Shown: piece by piece, positions 24,015 to 33,348 of the stretch | How the letters are laid out: each line of letters opens with the position of its first letter | Numbering within the stretch: position 1 is the stretch's first letter | Assembly (NCBI GenBank): GCA_021732645.1 | Contig: JAKFUQ010000073.1 | Coordinates: 1-33,348, forward strand | Direction: 5' to 3' | Source: Rhizobacter sp. | GTDB lineage: Bacteria; Pseudomonadota; Gammaproteobacteria; Burkholderiales; Burkholderiaceae_C | Length of the DNA: 33,348 bases | Made by a program: the position numbers and the translations under genes | The notes under the pieces: model-generated | What the model was told of the DNA's origin: nothing | The model's input: the letters and a program-made list of their open reading frames with translations, nothing else | Database searches by the model: none

Positions 24015-24203
24015 ATGAAGAAGAACCTGCTCATCGCTGCCGTGCTGACCACCTTCGCTGCCGTGTCGTTCGCCGCGACACCGGCGCCAACGGCGGCCGC
24101 CTCTGCGGCCACACCGGCCGCGAAGCCGGTGCACAAGGTCAAGCACGCGCACACCGTGAAGAAGGATGCCGCGCCTGCCGCTGCCACGCCGGCGGCCAAG
24201 TAA
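24015..24203 (+). CDS. Small exported Ala/Lys-rich protein (62 residues)
   Basis: The product has a clear signal peptide (MKKNLLIAAVLTTFAAVSFA, cleaved after SFA) and a 40-residue mature part made of Ala, Pro, Thr, Lys and His (HKVKHAHTVKKD). Similar low-complexity periplasmic peptides are common in Burkholderiales; some resemble acid-shock proteins, but no function is established. A strong intrinsic terminator follows 22 bases after the stop, showing it is a single-gene transcript end. Confidence 0.75.
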   Translation: MKKNLLIAAVLTTFAAVSFAATPAPTAAASAATPAAKPVHKVKHAHTVKKDAAPAAATPAAK

Positions 24204-24225
24204 GCACACAGCGCTTGCGGTAACA

Positions 24226-24252
24226 GGGCCTGAGGACACTCAGGCCCTTTTT
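24226..24252 (+). terminator. Rho-independent terminator after the small exported protein
   Basis: Perfect 9-base stem GGGCCTGAG / CTCAGGCCC with loop GACA, followed directly by five T. Confidence 0.9.
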
Positions 24253-24316
24253 GCGTTCCGGCAATTCGGCCGCGAGGCACGTCTGCCTCGTGGGTGCGGC
24301 TGAGCGGCCAGCGTGT

Positions 24317-25237
24317 CTATGTCGCAGGGGTCTGCGGGCCGGCCGGAACAATGACCTGCAAAACGCCGGGCCGCGTTGAATACCGCAGCGGCGTGTTCAT
24401 CATCGAGACCTCGCCGTCGGTTGCCACGCGGAGGTGCCGATGGTGGGTGTGCACCGTGAACTGCTGCGCGGCCACGACGTCGAAATCGCGGGCCTGCTGA
24501 AGGCGGTGCAGCAACGCCCGCACCGCCAGCTGGAGCAGGCCGAAGCGGCCCATGCGATGGGTCAGATAAAGAGACAGCAAGCCCTGATCGAGCGCGCGCC
24601 GCTCACCGATCTCGAAGCCCTCCATCGTGTAGGCGTTGTTGCCGATGAAGACGAAGGGCGTGCGCCGCGCCAGGGTTTGGCCATCGAGTTCGACCGTCAC
24701 GTCGAGCACAGGGTAGCGGCGTGCTGCGTTGATGCTGGCATCGAGCAGCGCGCGCCACTTGCCGTGACCCAGCCGGTGCTGGCGATGGTTTCGCTCGCGC
24801 ACGATGTCCGGGTACAGGCCCAGGCTCGAGTTGATGATGAACACGCGGCCGTTGACGTCGCCAACGTCGACGGCCTTGCGGTGGCCTGCCGCGACGTTGG
24901 CGATCGCCGCATCTTCATCCAGCGGAATTCCGAGGTCCTTCGCGAAGTGGTTGAGCGTGCCCATGGGCAGAACGCCCAACGGCGTGGTCGTGCCGCACAG
25001 CATGGCGGCAACGGCGCTGACCGTGCCATCTCCGCCACCCGCCACGACGGCGCCGACGCCTGCCGCCACCGCATTGCGCGTCTCGGCGTGAATCTGCTCG
25101 CCGGAGACCTGCAGCACGTTGGGCTGGAGCCCTGCCGCGGCGAGCTTGCCGCGCAGTCGCTCGACGGCTTCCGGTGCGTGCCCGCCGCCTGCGCCCGCGT
25201 TGAGAATCACCGTCACGCGGGGGTCAGTCTTGCGCAT
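24317..25237 (-). CDS. Diacylglycerol kinase family lipid kinase (YegS/DagK-like)
   Basis: A 306-residue cytoplasmic/membrane-associated kinase of the DAGK-catalytic superfamily, which phosphorylates lipids such as diacylglycerol using ATP. Seen: VTVILNAGAGGG (nucleotide-binding start), AVVAGGGDGTVSAVA (GGDGT motif), PLGVLPMGTLNHFAKDLG and FVFIGNNAYTMEG, then a C-terminal beta domain ending VRVATDGEV-like (LRVATDGEVSMMN). ATG at 25237 overlaps the end of the PAP2 phosphatase gene; an ATG at 25252 is possible. The pair suggests interconversion of phosphatidate and diacylglycerol or of related lipid phosphates. Confidence 0.92.
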   Translation of the reverse strand: MRKTDPRVTVILNAGAGGGHAPEAVERLRGKLAAAGLQPNVLQVSGEQIHAETRNAVAAGVGAVVAGGGDGTVSAVAAMLCGTTTPLGVLPMGTLNHFAKDLGIPLDEDAAIANVAAGHRKAVDVGDVNGRVFIINSSLGLYPDIVRERNHRQHRLGHGKWRALLDASINAARRYPVLDVTVELDGQTLARRTPFVFIGNNAYTMEGFEIGERRALDQGLLSLYLTHRMGRFGLLQLAVRALLHRLQQARDFDVVAAQQFTVHTHHRHLRVATDGEVSMMNTPLRYSTRPGVLQVIVPAGPQTPAT

Positions 25238-25784
25238 TGGCAGTCTCAACATCAGCGCGGTGGCGCGTAAATCTTCTCAGAAAAGCAACGCACAAGGCCA
25301 GCCACAGCACGCCTTCCAGCATCGCGGCGAGCACGTCACTGAGGTAGTGCGCACCGAGGTAGACGCGGGAGGTTGCCACGAGCAGCACCATCACCACCGC
25401 ACCGACAACGATGGCGCCGCGCCGCAGCGCACTTTGCCCAGGCCGCCGCAGCAACAGCAGCACCAGGAAGCCGTAAAACACCGTGGTTGCCGCGGTGTGG
25501 CCACTTGGGAAGCTGTAGCTGGCCAGGGTCACCAGAGGATCTTCGAACTGCGGCCGGGGGCGTTGAAAGACCTGCTTCAGCGCCGCATTGACCAACATGC
25601 CACCCACGACCGACAAGACCAGCAGGCGCAACCAATGATGCTGTTGGCGCAGGTACAGACGCACGCTCAGCGCTGCCGTCATCACCGACACCCCCAGGAT
25701 GCTGTGCCAGTGAGTGATCAGCAGCATGAACTGCGTGAGCACCGGATGGTGGTGGGCATGAAAACCAGGCACTGACAGACACAT
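25224..25784 (-). CDS. PAP2-family phosphatase
   Basis: A 186-residue membrane protein with all three motifs of the PAP2 superfamily: KQVFQRPRP (residues 70-78), FPSGHT (92-97) and SRVYLGAHYLSD (139-150). Several membrane segments surround them. It would dephosphorylate phosphatidate, undecaprenyl pyrophosphate or a related lipid phosphate. The N-terminus is short (FHAHHHPVLTQFMLL) and ATG at 25784 has no obvious ribosome site. It overlaps the diacylglycerol-kinase gene by 14 bases. Confidence 0.92.
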   Translation of the reverse strand: MCLSVPGFHAHHHPVLTQFMLLITHWHSILGVSVMTAALSVRLYLRQQHHWLRLLVLSVVGGMLVNAALKQVFQRPRPQFEDPLVTLASYSFPSGHTAATTVFYGFLVLLLLRRPGQSALRRGAIVVGAVVMVLLVATSRVYLGAHYLSDVLAAMLEGVLWLALCVAFLRRFTRHRADVETANAQD

Positions 25785-25933
25785 CGGACAAGCTTGAATC
25801 CATGGGCGCTAGGCTACGCGAAGGGCCATGAAATGACGTTGGGTGGGTGCGAAGCGCGGCGTCGGCGCAGGTTTCCGGCGGTCCTTAAATTGGGGCTTCG
25901 GCCGCAGGCCAACTTGGGCGTTCGCCGGCGGGT

Positions 25934-26074
25934 TCAGTTGGCGCGGGCGAGCCAGGAAAGAATGTCGTAGCCCTCTTGGTCGCCGCGAACTTGAGAGTTG
26001 TGTTCGATGCGCCCGGCCAATACTTCTTGACCTGCGTGGATCAGCAGCTTCGTCTCCCTCAGGCGCTTAAGCTG
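25934..26074 (-). pseudogene. Fragment of a DUF3883 (NO VEIN-type) domain
   Basis: An open frame of about 46 codons without a start, ending in TGA. It reads ETKLLIHAGQEVLAGRIEHN followed by SQVRGDQEGYDILSWLARAN. This closely resembles the N-terminal part of the DUF3883 domain (pattern AG..xLAxRVEHxS..RGDGxGYDILSF), from a restriction-endonuclease-like family often found in defence proteins. The rest of the domain, including the expected IEVK region, is absent, so it is a remnant. It begins just past the stop of the UDG-like gene in another frame. Similarity is from memory. Confidence 0.5.
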
Positions 26075-26678
26075 TCACAAGATCACGCCACGCTGCCTGC
26101 AGCGTATCTGGTGTGCAGGCGTAGCGCCCGCCGAGCATCCAGTTGTTTTTCCCACTCGGGTGGTACACCCATCGCCACGGGACCCCTCTTGCGTCAAGAA
26201 AGGCGCGTGCCGCTTCGCGTGTTTTGGCACCCAGGACGAGTACACCACCCGGCTGCAGCCGATCTAGGAGCGTACCTAGCCGTGGTAGCCCGGCGCGAAG
26301 TTGAGCCGAGGTCACAACACTTTGCGTATTAGGGCCAATGCTGCCAAGACAAAGATTCGTATACGCGATTTCGGGCCACCACTGGGAAGCGGTAATTCCG
26401 AGCTTGCTTTCGAGGGTGTCGAATAAAAGATCCGTACGCAGTCCATCCAGGCACTGCTGCCAGTAGACATCGTCGTACTCGGATTCGGCATCGTATGTCC
26501 CTGCATAGCTCTCGCCGAGTACAAATATTGAGCGCGTCTTCTGAAACGCCTCGCCGACCCACGGTCGATCAGGATCGATTGCCCGGGTGGGGTGCGCGCT
26601 GTGGTCTATCTGCAAGTACAGGATCTCCGACGTAGGGCGCCTAGTTAACTGCTTCGGCGCGCAAGCGCTGACAAGCAC
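26067..26678 (-). CDS. Uracil-DNA-glycosylase-superfamily-like protein
   Basis: Up to 203 residues. FVLGESYAG, then EIAYTNLCLGSIGP, LQPGGVLVLGAK and WVYHPSGKNN follow the spacing of UDG-fold proteins (motif 1 loop, central strand, and the HPS-type motif 2 loop). Such proteins of unknown function are widespread; catalytic identity cannot be assigned. No ATG is near the start. The frame opens at a GTG (26678); a TTG at 26615 with GGAG nine bases upstream is another option. Base composition is lower in GC than the surroundings, in keeping with an acquired patch. Confidence 0.6.
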   Translation of the reverse strand: MLVSACAPKQLTRRPTSEILYLQIDHSAHPTRAIDPDRPWVGEAFQKTRSIFVLGESYAGTYDAESEYDDVYWQQCLDGLRTDLLFDTLESKLGITASQWWPEIAYTNLCLGSIGPNTQSVVTSAQLRAGLPRLGTLLDRLQPGGVLVLGAKTREAARAFLDARGVPWRWVYHPSGKNNWMLGGRYACTPDTLQAAWRDLVTA

Positions 26679-26806
26679 TTAGCGCAGTCGGCACCACGGG
26701 GCTCCGCCGCAAGCGGCAGAAGTTGATGCGACTGGCTGTTCATCGCGCCAAATCTACCGCTCAAGCTAAGCCGAGCCCACGCCAAGGACTGCCCGGCTGG
26801 CTCGGT

Positions 26807-28048
26807 TCAGCGCCCTGAATGCAGCAACCCGGCGCGCTGCTCGCGCAAGAACGGCCGATCGATCGCCGCCCCCAGTCTCTCGACGAGTTCCGCGGGCACC
26901 CCGGCCTCAGTGAAGTGCGCCCGCCACCCCTCGACCACCCTGGCCACATCGGCAGCGTGCGCAAGCGCGGCCTTCGGCTCGAGCCAGAACTGGCGCGACA
27001 GCGACAGCGCGTTGTCGATGCTCGACTCGGCGCCACGCTCGCCCACCACCATCGACTGGTAGCCCAATGACTGTCCGGCAGGTACCACGTCAAAGGCAGG
27101 CGACAGCACGAGCTGCTGATCCGGGCGCACGAGCAGCACATGGTTTTTCTCGTGATCGTCGGTGTTGTCGATCAGGATGTTGAAGACCATGCGCCTGAAC
27201 AACTCGGCCATTTGCAGGCGGTTCAGATCACCTTCCGTTGGCCCGCGGCGGCGCAACAGCTGCGCGAGCTCCGGATAGGACAACTCCGCGGCGGCCGCGC
27301 GCAACGCCACGTGCGCCGACATCGCATGCACCCGCCGGCCCCCAGCGTCGCGATCGAAGCGCTGGACTGCGACCGCTGCGCCACCGCGGCCGAACGGCAC
27401 TGGGCGCGTGGGCGCAACGTCGATTCCTGCGCGAGCGGCCAGGGTCATGGCCGCATGCTCGGCCAACGGCTCGGCAGACATGGCCTCCTCGGCGAACTTC
27501 AGGACCCACTGCGCGCCTTCGATCTCAACGAGCGCCTTGGGCCGCGCCCCGCCCAGCGTTCCGGGCGCCAGCAGTCGACGCTGCGCCTCCTTGACCGGCA
27601 AGCCACTCAGCACCTGCTGCACGAGCTGGTGCAAAGCGTCAACGTCGGCCAGATGCGGCAGTGCGCCGCGGTAGCGCGGCACGTACTCGGCGTCCGAGAC
27701 CGACACCCCGAGCGCACCGAAACGGTCGTCGCCCGCAAAGTACAGCATCTCGAGCGTCGACAACCGCGGCGGCCGGTCGATGTGCCGGATGACGCGCTCG
27801 CCCCATCGGTCCGGCCTCGCATCGTCGACCGCACCCGCGGCCGCATCCTTCTCCCTCGGCAAATGCTCGAGGTCGCTCAGCGGCAGATCCTCGCTGAGCG
27901 CGAAACCGTTCCTGCGCCACGCCGCCGCGTACGTCAGGGACACGCCCCGTGCGCCCGTCTTGACGAGGTTGATCTCGCCCACGAGTGCGGGCTGCGCTGG
28001 ATCGGCAAGCCACCACAGGTAGAGCCGATCGACGACCTCATAGTCCAT
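26807..28048 (-). CDS. hipA: HipA-type serine/threonine kinase toxin
   Basis: HipA toxins phosphorylate targets such as glutamyl-tRNA synthetase and induce dormancy when not held by HipB. The product (413 residues) has the N-terminal HipA subdomain (YLWWLADPAQPALVGEI), the ATP-loop region LGGARPKALVEIEG with WVLKF, AVQRFDRD, the catalytic block RMVFNILIDNTDDHEKNH and the metal-binding LSPAFDVVPAG. ATG at 28048 is preceded by GAGG seven bases away. The hipB stop lies three bases upstream of that ATG; a TTG two codons earlier would overlap it. All key residues look intact. Confidence 0.93.
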   Translation of the reverse strand: MDYEVVDRLYLWWLADPAQPALVGEINLVKTGARGVSLTYAAAWRRNGFALSEDLPLSDLEHLPREKDAAAGAVDDARPDRWGERVIRHIDRPPRLSTLEMLYFAGDDRFGALGVSVSDAEYVPRYRGALPHLADVDALHQLVQQVLSGLPVKEAQRRLLAPGTLGGARPKALVEIEGAQWVLKFAEEAMSAEPLAEHAAMTLAARAGIDVAPTRPVPFGRGGAAVAVQRFDRDAGGRRVHAMSAHVALRAAAAELSYPELAQLLRRRGPTEGDLNRLQMAELFRRMVFNILIDNTDDHEKNHVLLVRPDQQLVLSPAFDVVPAGQSLGYQSMVVGERGAESSIDNALSLSRQFWLEPKAALAHAADVARVVEGWRAHFTEAGVPAELVERLGAAIDRPFLREQRAGLLHSGR

Positions 28049-28050
28049 GC

Positions 28051-28383
28051 TCAAGCCTCGTCCTTGGCGGCACGCGCGACGCGCCCGCGCCTGGATCTCA
28101 GCTGGCGCTCCTGCGCTGCAACGCGCACGTCAGCTTCCAGTGCGCCCAGATCTTGTTGCGGGTCAGCCAGGTCGGGTAGCGCGCCGGCGCGGCCCATGAT
28201 CCAAAGCGCCGTTGCGTACACCCCCATGCTCACGCCCGGCTCGCCGCGCTCCATGCTGGCCAGCGTCGGCACCGACACCCCCAGTCGCTGTGCCCAGGCG
28301 CGCTGCGACTGCTTGCGCCGCAGGCGCGCCAGCGCGAGCCGCTCGCCCAGCTCGGCCAGTGCCTTGGCCGCCTGTGGTGGCAT
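28051..28383 (-). CDS. hipB: HipB-type helix-turn-helix antitoxin
   Basis: A 110-residue DNA-binding antitoxin with an XRE-type helix-turn-helix (LARLRRKQSQRAWAQRLG, VSVPTLASMERGEPGVSMGV) and a basic C-terminal tail. It directly precedes hipA. ATG at 28383 is used: the in-frame TTG at 28449 would lie upstream of a likely promoter (AT-rich, 28411-28449). A GTG at 28413 is also possible. Antitoxins of this type repress their own promoter. Confidence 0.88.
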   Translation of the reverse strand: MPPQAAKALAELGERLALARLRRKQSQRAWAQRLGVSVPTLASMERGEPGVSMGVYATALWIMGRAGALPDLADPQQDLGALEADVRVAAQERQLRSRRGRVARAAKDEA

Positions 28384-28410
28384 GCTGGACAGGGATGGGG
28401 ATGCCTTTGA

Positions 28411-28449
28411 CACAAAATAAATTTTATCTAATATGTATATAAAGAGCAA
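28411..28449 (-). promoter_or_regulatory. AT-rich promoter region of hipBA
   Basis: An AT-rich stretch in a GC-rich chromosome. On the minus strand TAAAAT (28426-28421) makes a good -10, with TTGCTC (28449-28444) 17 bases upstream as a weak -35. The short palindromic tract ATAAAATTTAT is a possible HipB operator element. Confidence 0.5.
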
Positions 28450-28532
28450 GTTTATATGATGTCACTGGTTCTGTGAGAAGGTGAGACCTTCAACGGCGAC
28501 TGACCGCAACGCTCAAAAAGGAGCACACCAAT

Positions 28533-28806
28533 GCCTACCCAACGACGGACAAACTCATCGATTTCGGGCCCCGTGTCTGCGGTTTGCGCCAGCCTAGGCT
28601 GTTGCCCGAGCAGATTTCCGAAGGGGTGTCGCAGGCGCTGATCGATGCCTTGAGGAACATAACGAACCGCGCGGCCTATCTGAGCGCTGTGCTTGAAAAT
28701 GGAGACCAGGAAGAAGTGTTGCCCGCGCTGCGTCGAATCACAGCCGCTTTCGGTGGCGCGCCGAAACTGGCTGAGCAAACTGGCGCCCTACGCGTATCCC
28801 AACGCA
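28533..28806 (+). pseudogene. Decayed HI1420-family antitoxin remnant
   Basis: One plus-strand frame reads RAAYLSAVLENGDQEEVLPA, then LRRITAAFGGAPKLAEQTG (about 28671-28785). It matches the start of addiction-module antidotes of the HI1420 family (YLxxALExGD...ALxxIAxAxGGxxxLAxxTG). The following recognition helix (LSRESLY...) is replaced by unrelated sequence that runs into the end of gyrB. A very good ribosome site with ATG (28531) upstream is in a different frame, and no partner toxin is visible. The gene therefore appears frameshifted and truncated. Confidence 0.5.
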
Positions 28807-31353
<2,547 letters not shown>

Positions 31354-31382
31354 TTAGAGGGCCCGCGGGCCCGGGTGTGCTT

Positions 31383-31412
31383 CAAAACAGAACCCCCCCG
31401 CTCGGCGGGGGG
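31383..31412 (-). terminator. Probable intrinsic terminator between dnaN and gyrB
   Basis: On the minus strand a GC-only 8-base stem (CCCCCCGC / GCGGGGGG, loop of three) is followed by GTTCTGTTTTG, a T-rich stretch. It would end or attenuate transcripts from dnaN before gyrB. Confidence 0.6.
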
Positions 31413-31437
31413 CAGGGGGGAGCCCAGCAACCGCGCA

Positions 31438-31470
31438 GCGGATATGAACCGCCACGCGGTTCATATCCGC
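31438..31470. repeat. 14-base perfect inverted repeat at the dnaN stop codon
   Basis: GCGGATATGAACCG and its exact complement (31457-31470) flank five bases. The dnaN stop codon (31461-31463) and the last two codons are inside one arm. There is no T-run next to it. It could be mRNA end protection or part of termination with the hairpin downstream. Confidence 0.75.
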
Positions 31471-32579
31471 ATGGGCATGACCACGTACTTGAAGCCCGCC
31501 TGCTCGGGCACCGTGATCAGCACGCTGGAATTGGTGTCTTGCAATTCCAGCTTGATCATCTCGGCGCTGATGTTGGCCAGCGCGTCCATCAGGTAGGTGA
31601 CGTTGAAGCCGATCTCGATGCTGTCGCCCGCATAGTCGATCTCGATTTCTTCCTTGGCCTCTTCCTGTTCGGCATTGCTCGACGCGATGCGCAAGGTGCC
31701 GGGTTCGATGTTGACGCGCACCCCCTTGAACTTCTCGCTGGTCAAAATCGCCGCGCGTTGCAGGCTGGACAACAACGCCACGCGCCCCAAGGTGATGTGG
31801 TTTTTGTGATTCTTCGGGATCACCCGGTTGTAGTCGGGGAACTTGCCTTCGACCAGCTTGGTGACGAACTCCATGCCGCTGAAGCTGAACTTCGCCTGGT
31901 TGCCAGCAAAGCGCAACTCGATGGTGCTGTCCTGGTTGCCCTTGTCGTCTTTGAGCAAACGCTGCAACTCGAGCACCGTTTTGCGCGGCAGGATCACCTC
32001 CTGTTTGGGTATCTCGCTCTCCAGCGTGGCATGGGCCAGTGCCAGACGATGCCCATCGGTGGCCACCAAGGTCAGCGTCTTGCCTTCAGCGACAAACAAG
32101 ATGCCGTTCAGGTAGTAGCGGATGTCGTGCACCGCCATCGCAAAGTGCACCTGGTTGATCAGGTTCTTCAGTGTCGCCTGGGGCACCTTGAACACCGGGC
32201 CGAAGTCGGCCGCTTCCTGCACCAACGGGAAGTCATCGCTGGGCATGGTCTGCAAGGTGAACCGGCTCTTGCCCCCTTGCAAGGTCAGCTTGTTCTGGTT
32301 GGCGCTCAGGGTGACGGTCTGGTCGACGGGCAAGGCGCGCAAGATGTCGATCAGTTTGCGGGTGCCCACGGTGGTTGCGAAGCTGGCCGCATCGCCATCA
32401 AAGGTGTCGCGGGTTCGCACCTGGATCTCGAGGTCCGAAGTGGTGAATTCGATGTCGCCAGCGTTCTTGCGCAGCAACACGTTGGCAAGGATAGGCAAGG
32501 TGTGTCGCCGCTCGACGATGCCCGACACCGACTGAAGCGCACCCAGCAATTTTTCTTGCGTCGTCTTCAAGACAATCAT
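31461..32579 (-). CDS. dnaN: DNA polymerase III sliding clamp (beta subunit)
   Basis: DnaN forms the ring that holds the replicative polymerase on DNA. The 372-residue protein (E. coli 366) has the three clamp repeats: N-terminal LLGALQSVSGIVERRHTLPI, the middle IRYYLNGILFVAEGKTLTLV region and the C-terminal YVVMPMRI, the universal end of the protein. AGAGG lies six bases before the ATG at 32579. It lies between dnaA and gyrB as in most bacteria. Confidence 0.98.
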   Translation of the reverse strand: MIVLKTTQEKLLGALQSVSGIVERRHTLPILANVLLRKNAGDIEFTTSDLEIQVRTRDTFDGDAASFATTVGTRKLIDILRALPVDQTVTLSANQNKLTLQGGKSRFTLQTMPSDDFPLVQEAADFGPVFKVPQATLKNLINQVHFAMAVHDIRYYLNGILFVAEGKTLTLVATDGHRLALAHATLESEIPKQEVILPRKTVLELQRLLKDDKGNQDSTIELRFAGNQAKFSFSGMEFVTKLVEGKFPDYNRVIPKNHKNHITLGRVALLSSLQRAAILTSEKFKGVRVNIEPGTLRIASSNAEQEEAKEEIEIDYAGDSIEIGFNVTYLMDALANISAEMIKLELQDTNSSVLITVPEQAGFKYVVMPMRI

Positions 32580-32817
32580 GTGAACCTCTCAGATTAGCCG
32601 TAGTAGTAGGGGCCCCGAGGCCCTGTGTACAACCCTATTTTCTGCCTTTAGATCAACACTTTAGAGGTGGATCAACCCTGTGTACCCATGCCCGCGATGC
32701 GCGGGACTCAGGTGCAACAACTTGTCCGCTGCGGCGAACGATGTGGATAACGCTCGCTTGTTCGAAAGTTGTCCCCAGTGTTGTGCGTTGACAGGGATCA
32801 AAAGGCAGTCGCAAAAC
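32580..32817. other. dnaA-dnaN intergenic region, candidate origin of replication
   Basis: The 238-base gap has one perfect DnaA box (TGTGGATAA, 32742-32750), a near box TGTGTACAA (32624-32632), other loose matches (TTGTCCCCA at about 32769-32777), two copies of CCCTGTGTAC (32621-32630, 32676-32685) and a relatively AT-rich tract (about 32632-32665). Origins often lie beside dnaA, but some relatives use the other side of the gene, outside this window. Confidence 0.4.
32742..32750. promoter_or_regulatory. Consensus DnaA box
   Basis: TGTGGATAA is the complement of TTATCCACA, the perfect DnaA-binding 9-mer. DnaA bound here could start replication, regulate dnaN, or both. Confidence 0.75.
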
Positions 32818-33348
32818 TCAGCCTTTGAGTGTTTGTTCCAGCACATGCAGTTGCTGGTTCAGCTCGGGGTTCTTTTGCCGTTCGGCCGAGATCTTGCGCA
32901 CGGCATGCAGCACGGTCGTGTGGTCACGGCCACCGAACAGCTCGCCGATCTCGGGCAGGCTTTTCTGCGTCATTTCCTTGGCCAGGTACATCGCTATCTG
33001 GCGTGGCCGCGCGATGCTGGCGGGCCGCTTCTTCGAGTACATGTCGGCGACCTTGATCTTGTAGAAGTCGGCCACGGTCTTTTGTATGTTCTCGACGCCG
33101 ACCTGCCGATTTTGGATCGACAACAAGTCTTTCAGCGCGTCGCGGGCCAGGGCGATGCTGATGTCCTTCAGGCTGAAGCGCGAATAGGCCAATATCTTGC
33201 GCAGCGCGCCTTCGAGCTCGCGCACATTGGCGCGCACGTTCTTGGCCACGAAGAAGGCCACGTCCTCGGGCATGGTCGCGCCTTCGGCCTCGGCTTTTTT
33301 CATCAGGATCGCCACCCGCATTTCCAGCTCGGGCGGCTCGATGGCGAC
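32818..33348 (-). CDS. dnaA: Chromosomal replication initiator DnaA, N-terminal part off the window
   Basis: DnaA opens the origin. The window holds the last 176 codons. Seen: end of the AAA+ domain ([20 protein letters not shown], then [16 protein letters not shown], with sensor-2 type Arg) and the DNA-binding domain IV with [20 protein letters not shown] and the signature [15 protein letters not shown]. The frame remains open at the window end. It is followed by the possible origin and dnaN. Confidence 0.98.
   Translation of the reverse strand, partial: VAIEPPELEMRVAILMKKAEAEGATMPEDVAFFVAKNVRANVRELEGALRKILAYSRFSLKDISIALARDALKDLLSIQNRQVGVENIQKTVADFYKIKVADMYSKKRPASIARPRQIAMYLAKEMTQKSLPEIGELFGGRDHTTVLHAVRKISAERQKNPELNQQLHVLEQTLKG

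Noticed and set aside
26641-26720. Integron attC-like sequence near GTTAACT
   Set aside because: The core does not fit RYYYAAC/GTTRRRY properly and no integrase or second site is present.
28531-28640. 36-codon ORF after a perfect ribosome site (ATG 28531)
   Set aside because: Low-complexity product; more likely the original start of the frameshifted antitoxin than a gene of its own.

Overview
The window is high-GC, almost gap-free bacterial chromosome near a replication origin. It starts inside mnmG (C-terminal end off the left edge) and ends in a dnaA (N-terminal end off the right edge) - dnaN - gyrB block, all on the minus strand. Protein families and gene order (mnmG close to dnaA/dnaN/gyrB, opgD with a Tat signal, small conserved proteins I associate with Burkholderiales) suggest a betaproteobacterium of the order Burkholderiales, perhaps near Rubrivivax/Leptothrix/Ideonella; the genus is a guess.

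Layout. (a) 1-1185: mnmG. (b) 1258-5856: a compact minus-strand locus with a LuxR-type regulator, a 54-residue double-glycine precursor, an HlyD-type adaptor and an ABC transporter carrying a C39 leader peptidase. (c) 5990-10335: a conserved small protein, then a tightly overlapping minus-strand operon (secreted alpha/beta hydrolase, ABC ATPase, ABC-2 permease, ElaA-type acetyltransferase). (d) 10556-15205: potF on the plus strand, a long inverted-repeat element, then opgD, a DUF427 gene and a WYL regulator with two palindromic sites upstream. (e) 15265-23825: ordinary chromosomal genes, many conserved but little characterised (HNH-like protein, PAP2 protein, Lon-substrate-binding-domain protein, two methyltransferases, YgjP-like metallopeptidase, DTW-domain TapT, GIY-YIG-like protein). 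(f) 24015-25784: small exported protein with a good terminator, and a PAP2 phosphatase - diacylglycerol kinase pair. (g) 25930-28806: an accessory patch of lower GC with a DUF3883 fragment, a UDG-like protein, a hipBA toxin-antitoxin module and a decayed antitoxin abutting the end of gyrB. (h) 28807-33348: gyrB, dnaN, a possible origin, dnaA.

The most interesting part is region (b). The 54-aa peptide matches the double-glycine leader consensus at every key position (L-12, E-8, L-7, V-4, G-2, G-1), yet leaves only a six-residue product, APGRRW. Directly downstream are the two inner-membrane/periplasmic parts of a peptide exporter whose N-terminal C39 protease has its full Cys/His/Asp triad. 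Upstream lies a LuxR-family regulator with no luxI in the window; two of its six canonical acyl-homoserine-lactone pocket residues are replaced (W57 to F, Y61 to L in TraR numbering). Two lux-box-like dyads (CTG-N10-CAG) sit upstream of the regulator and upstream of the peptide operon and resemble each other. The inference is a LuxR-solo-controlled system for secreting a tiny peptide, possibly a signal. Function, expression and the identity of any ligand cannot be read from the sequence.

No rRNA or tRNA genes, CRISPR arrays or insertion sequences were recognised.
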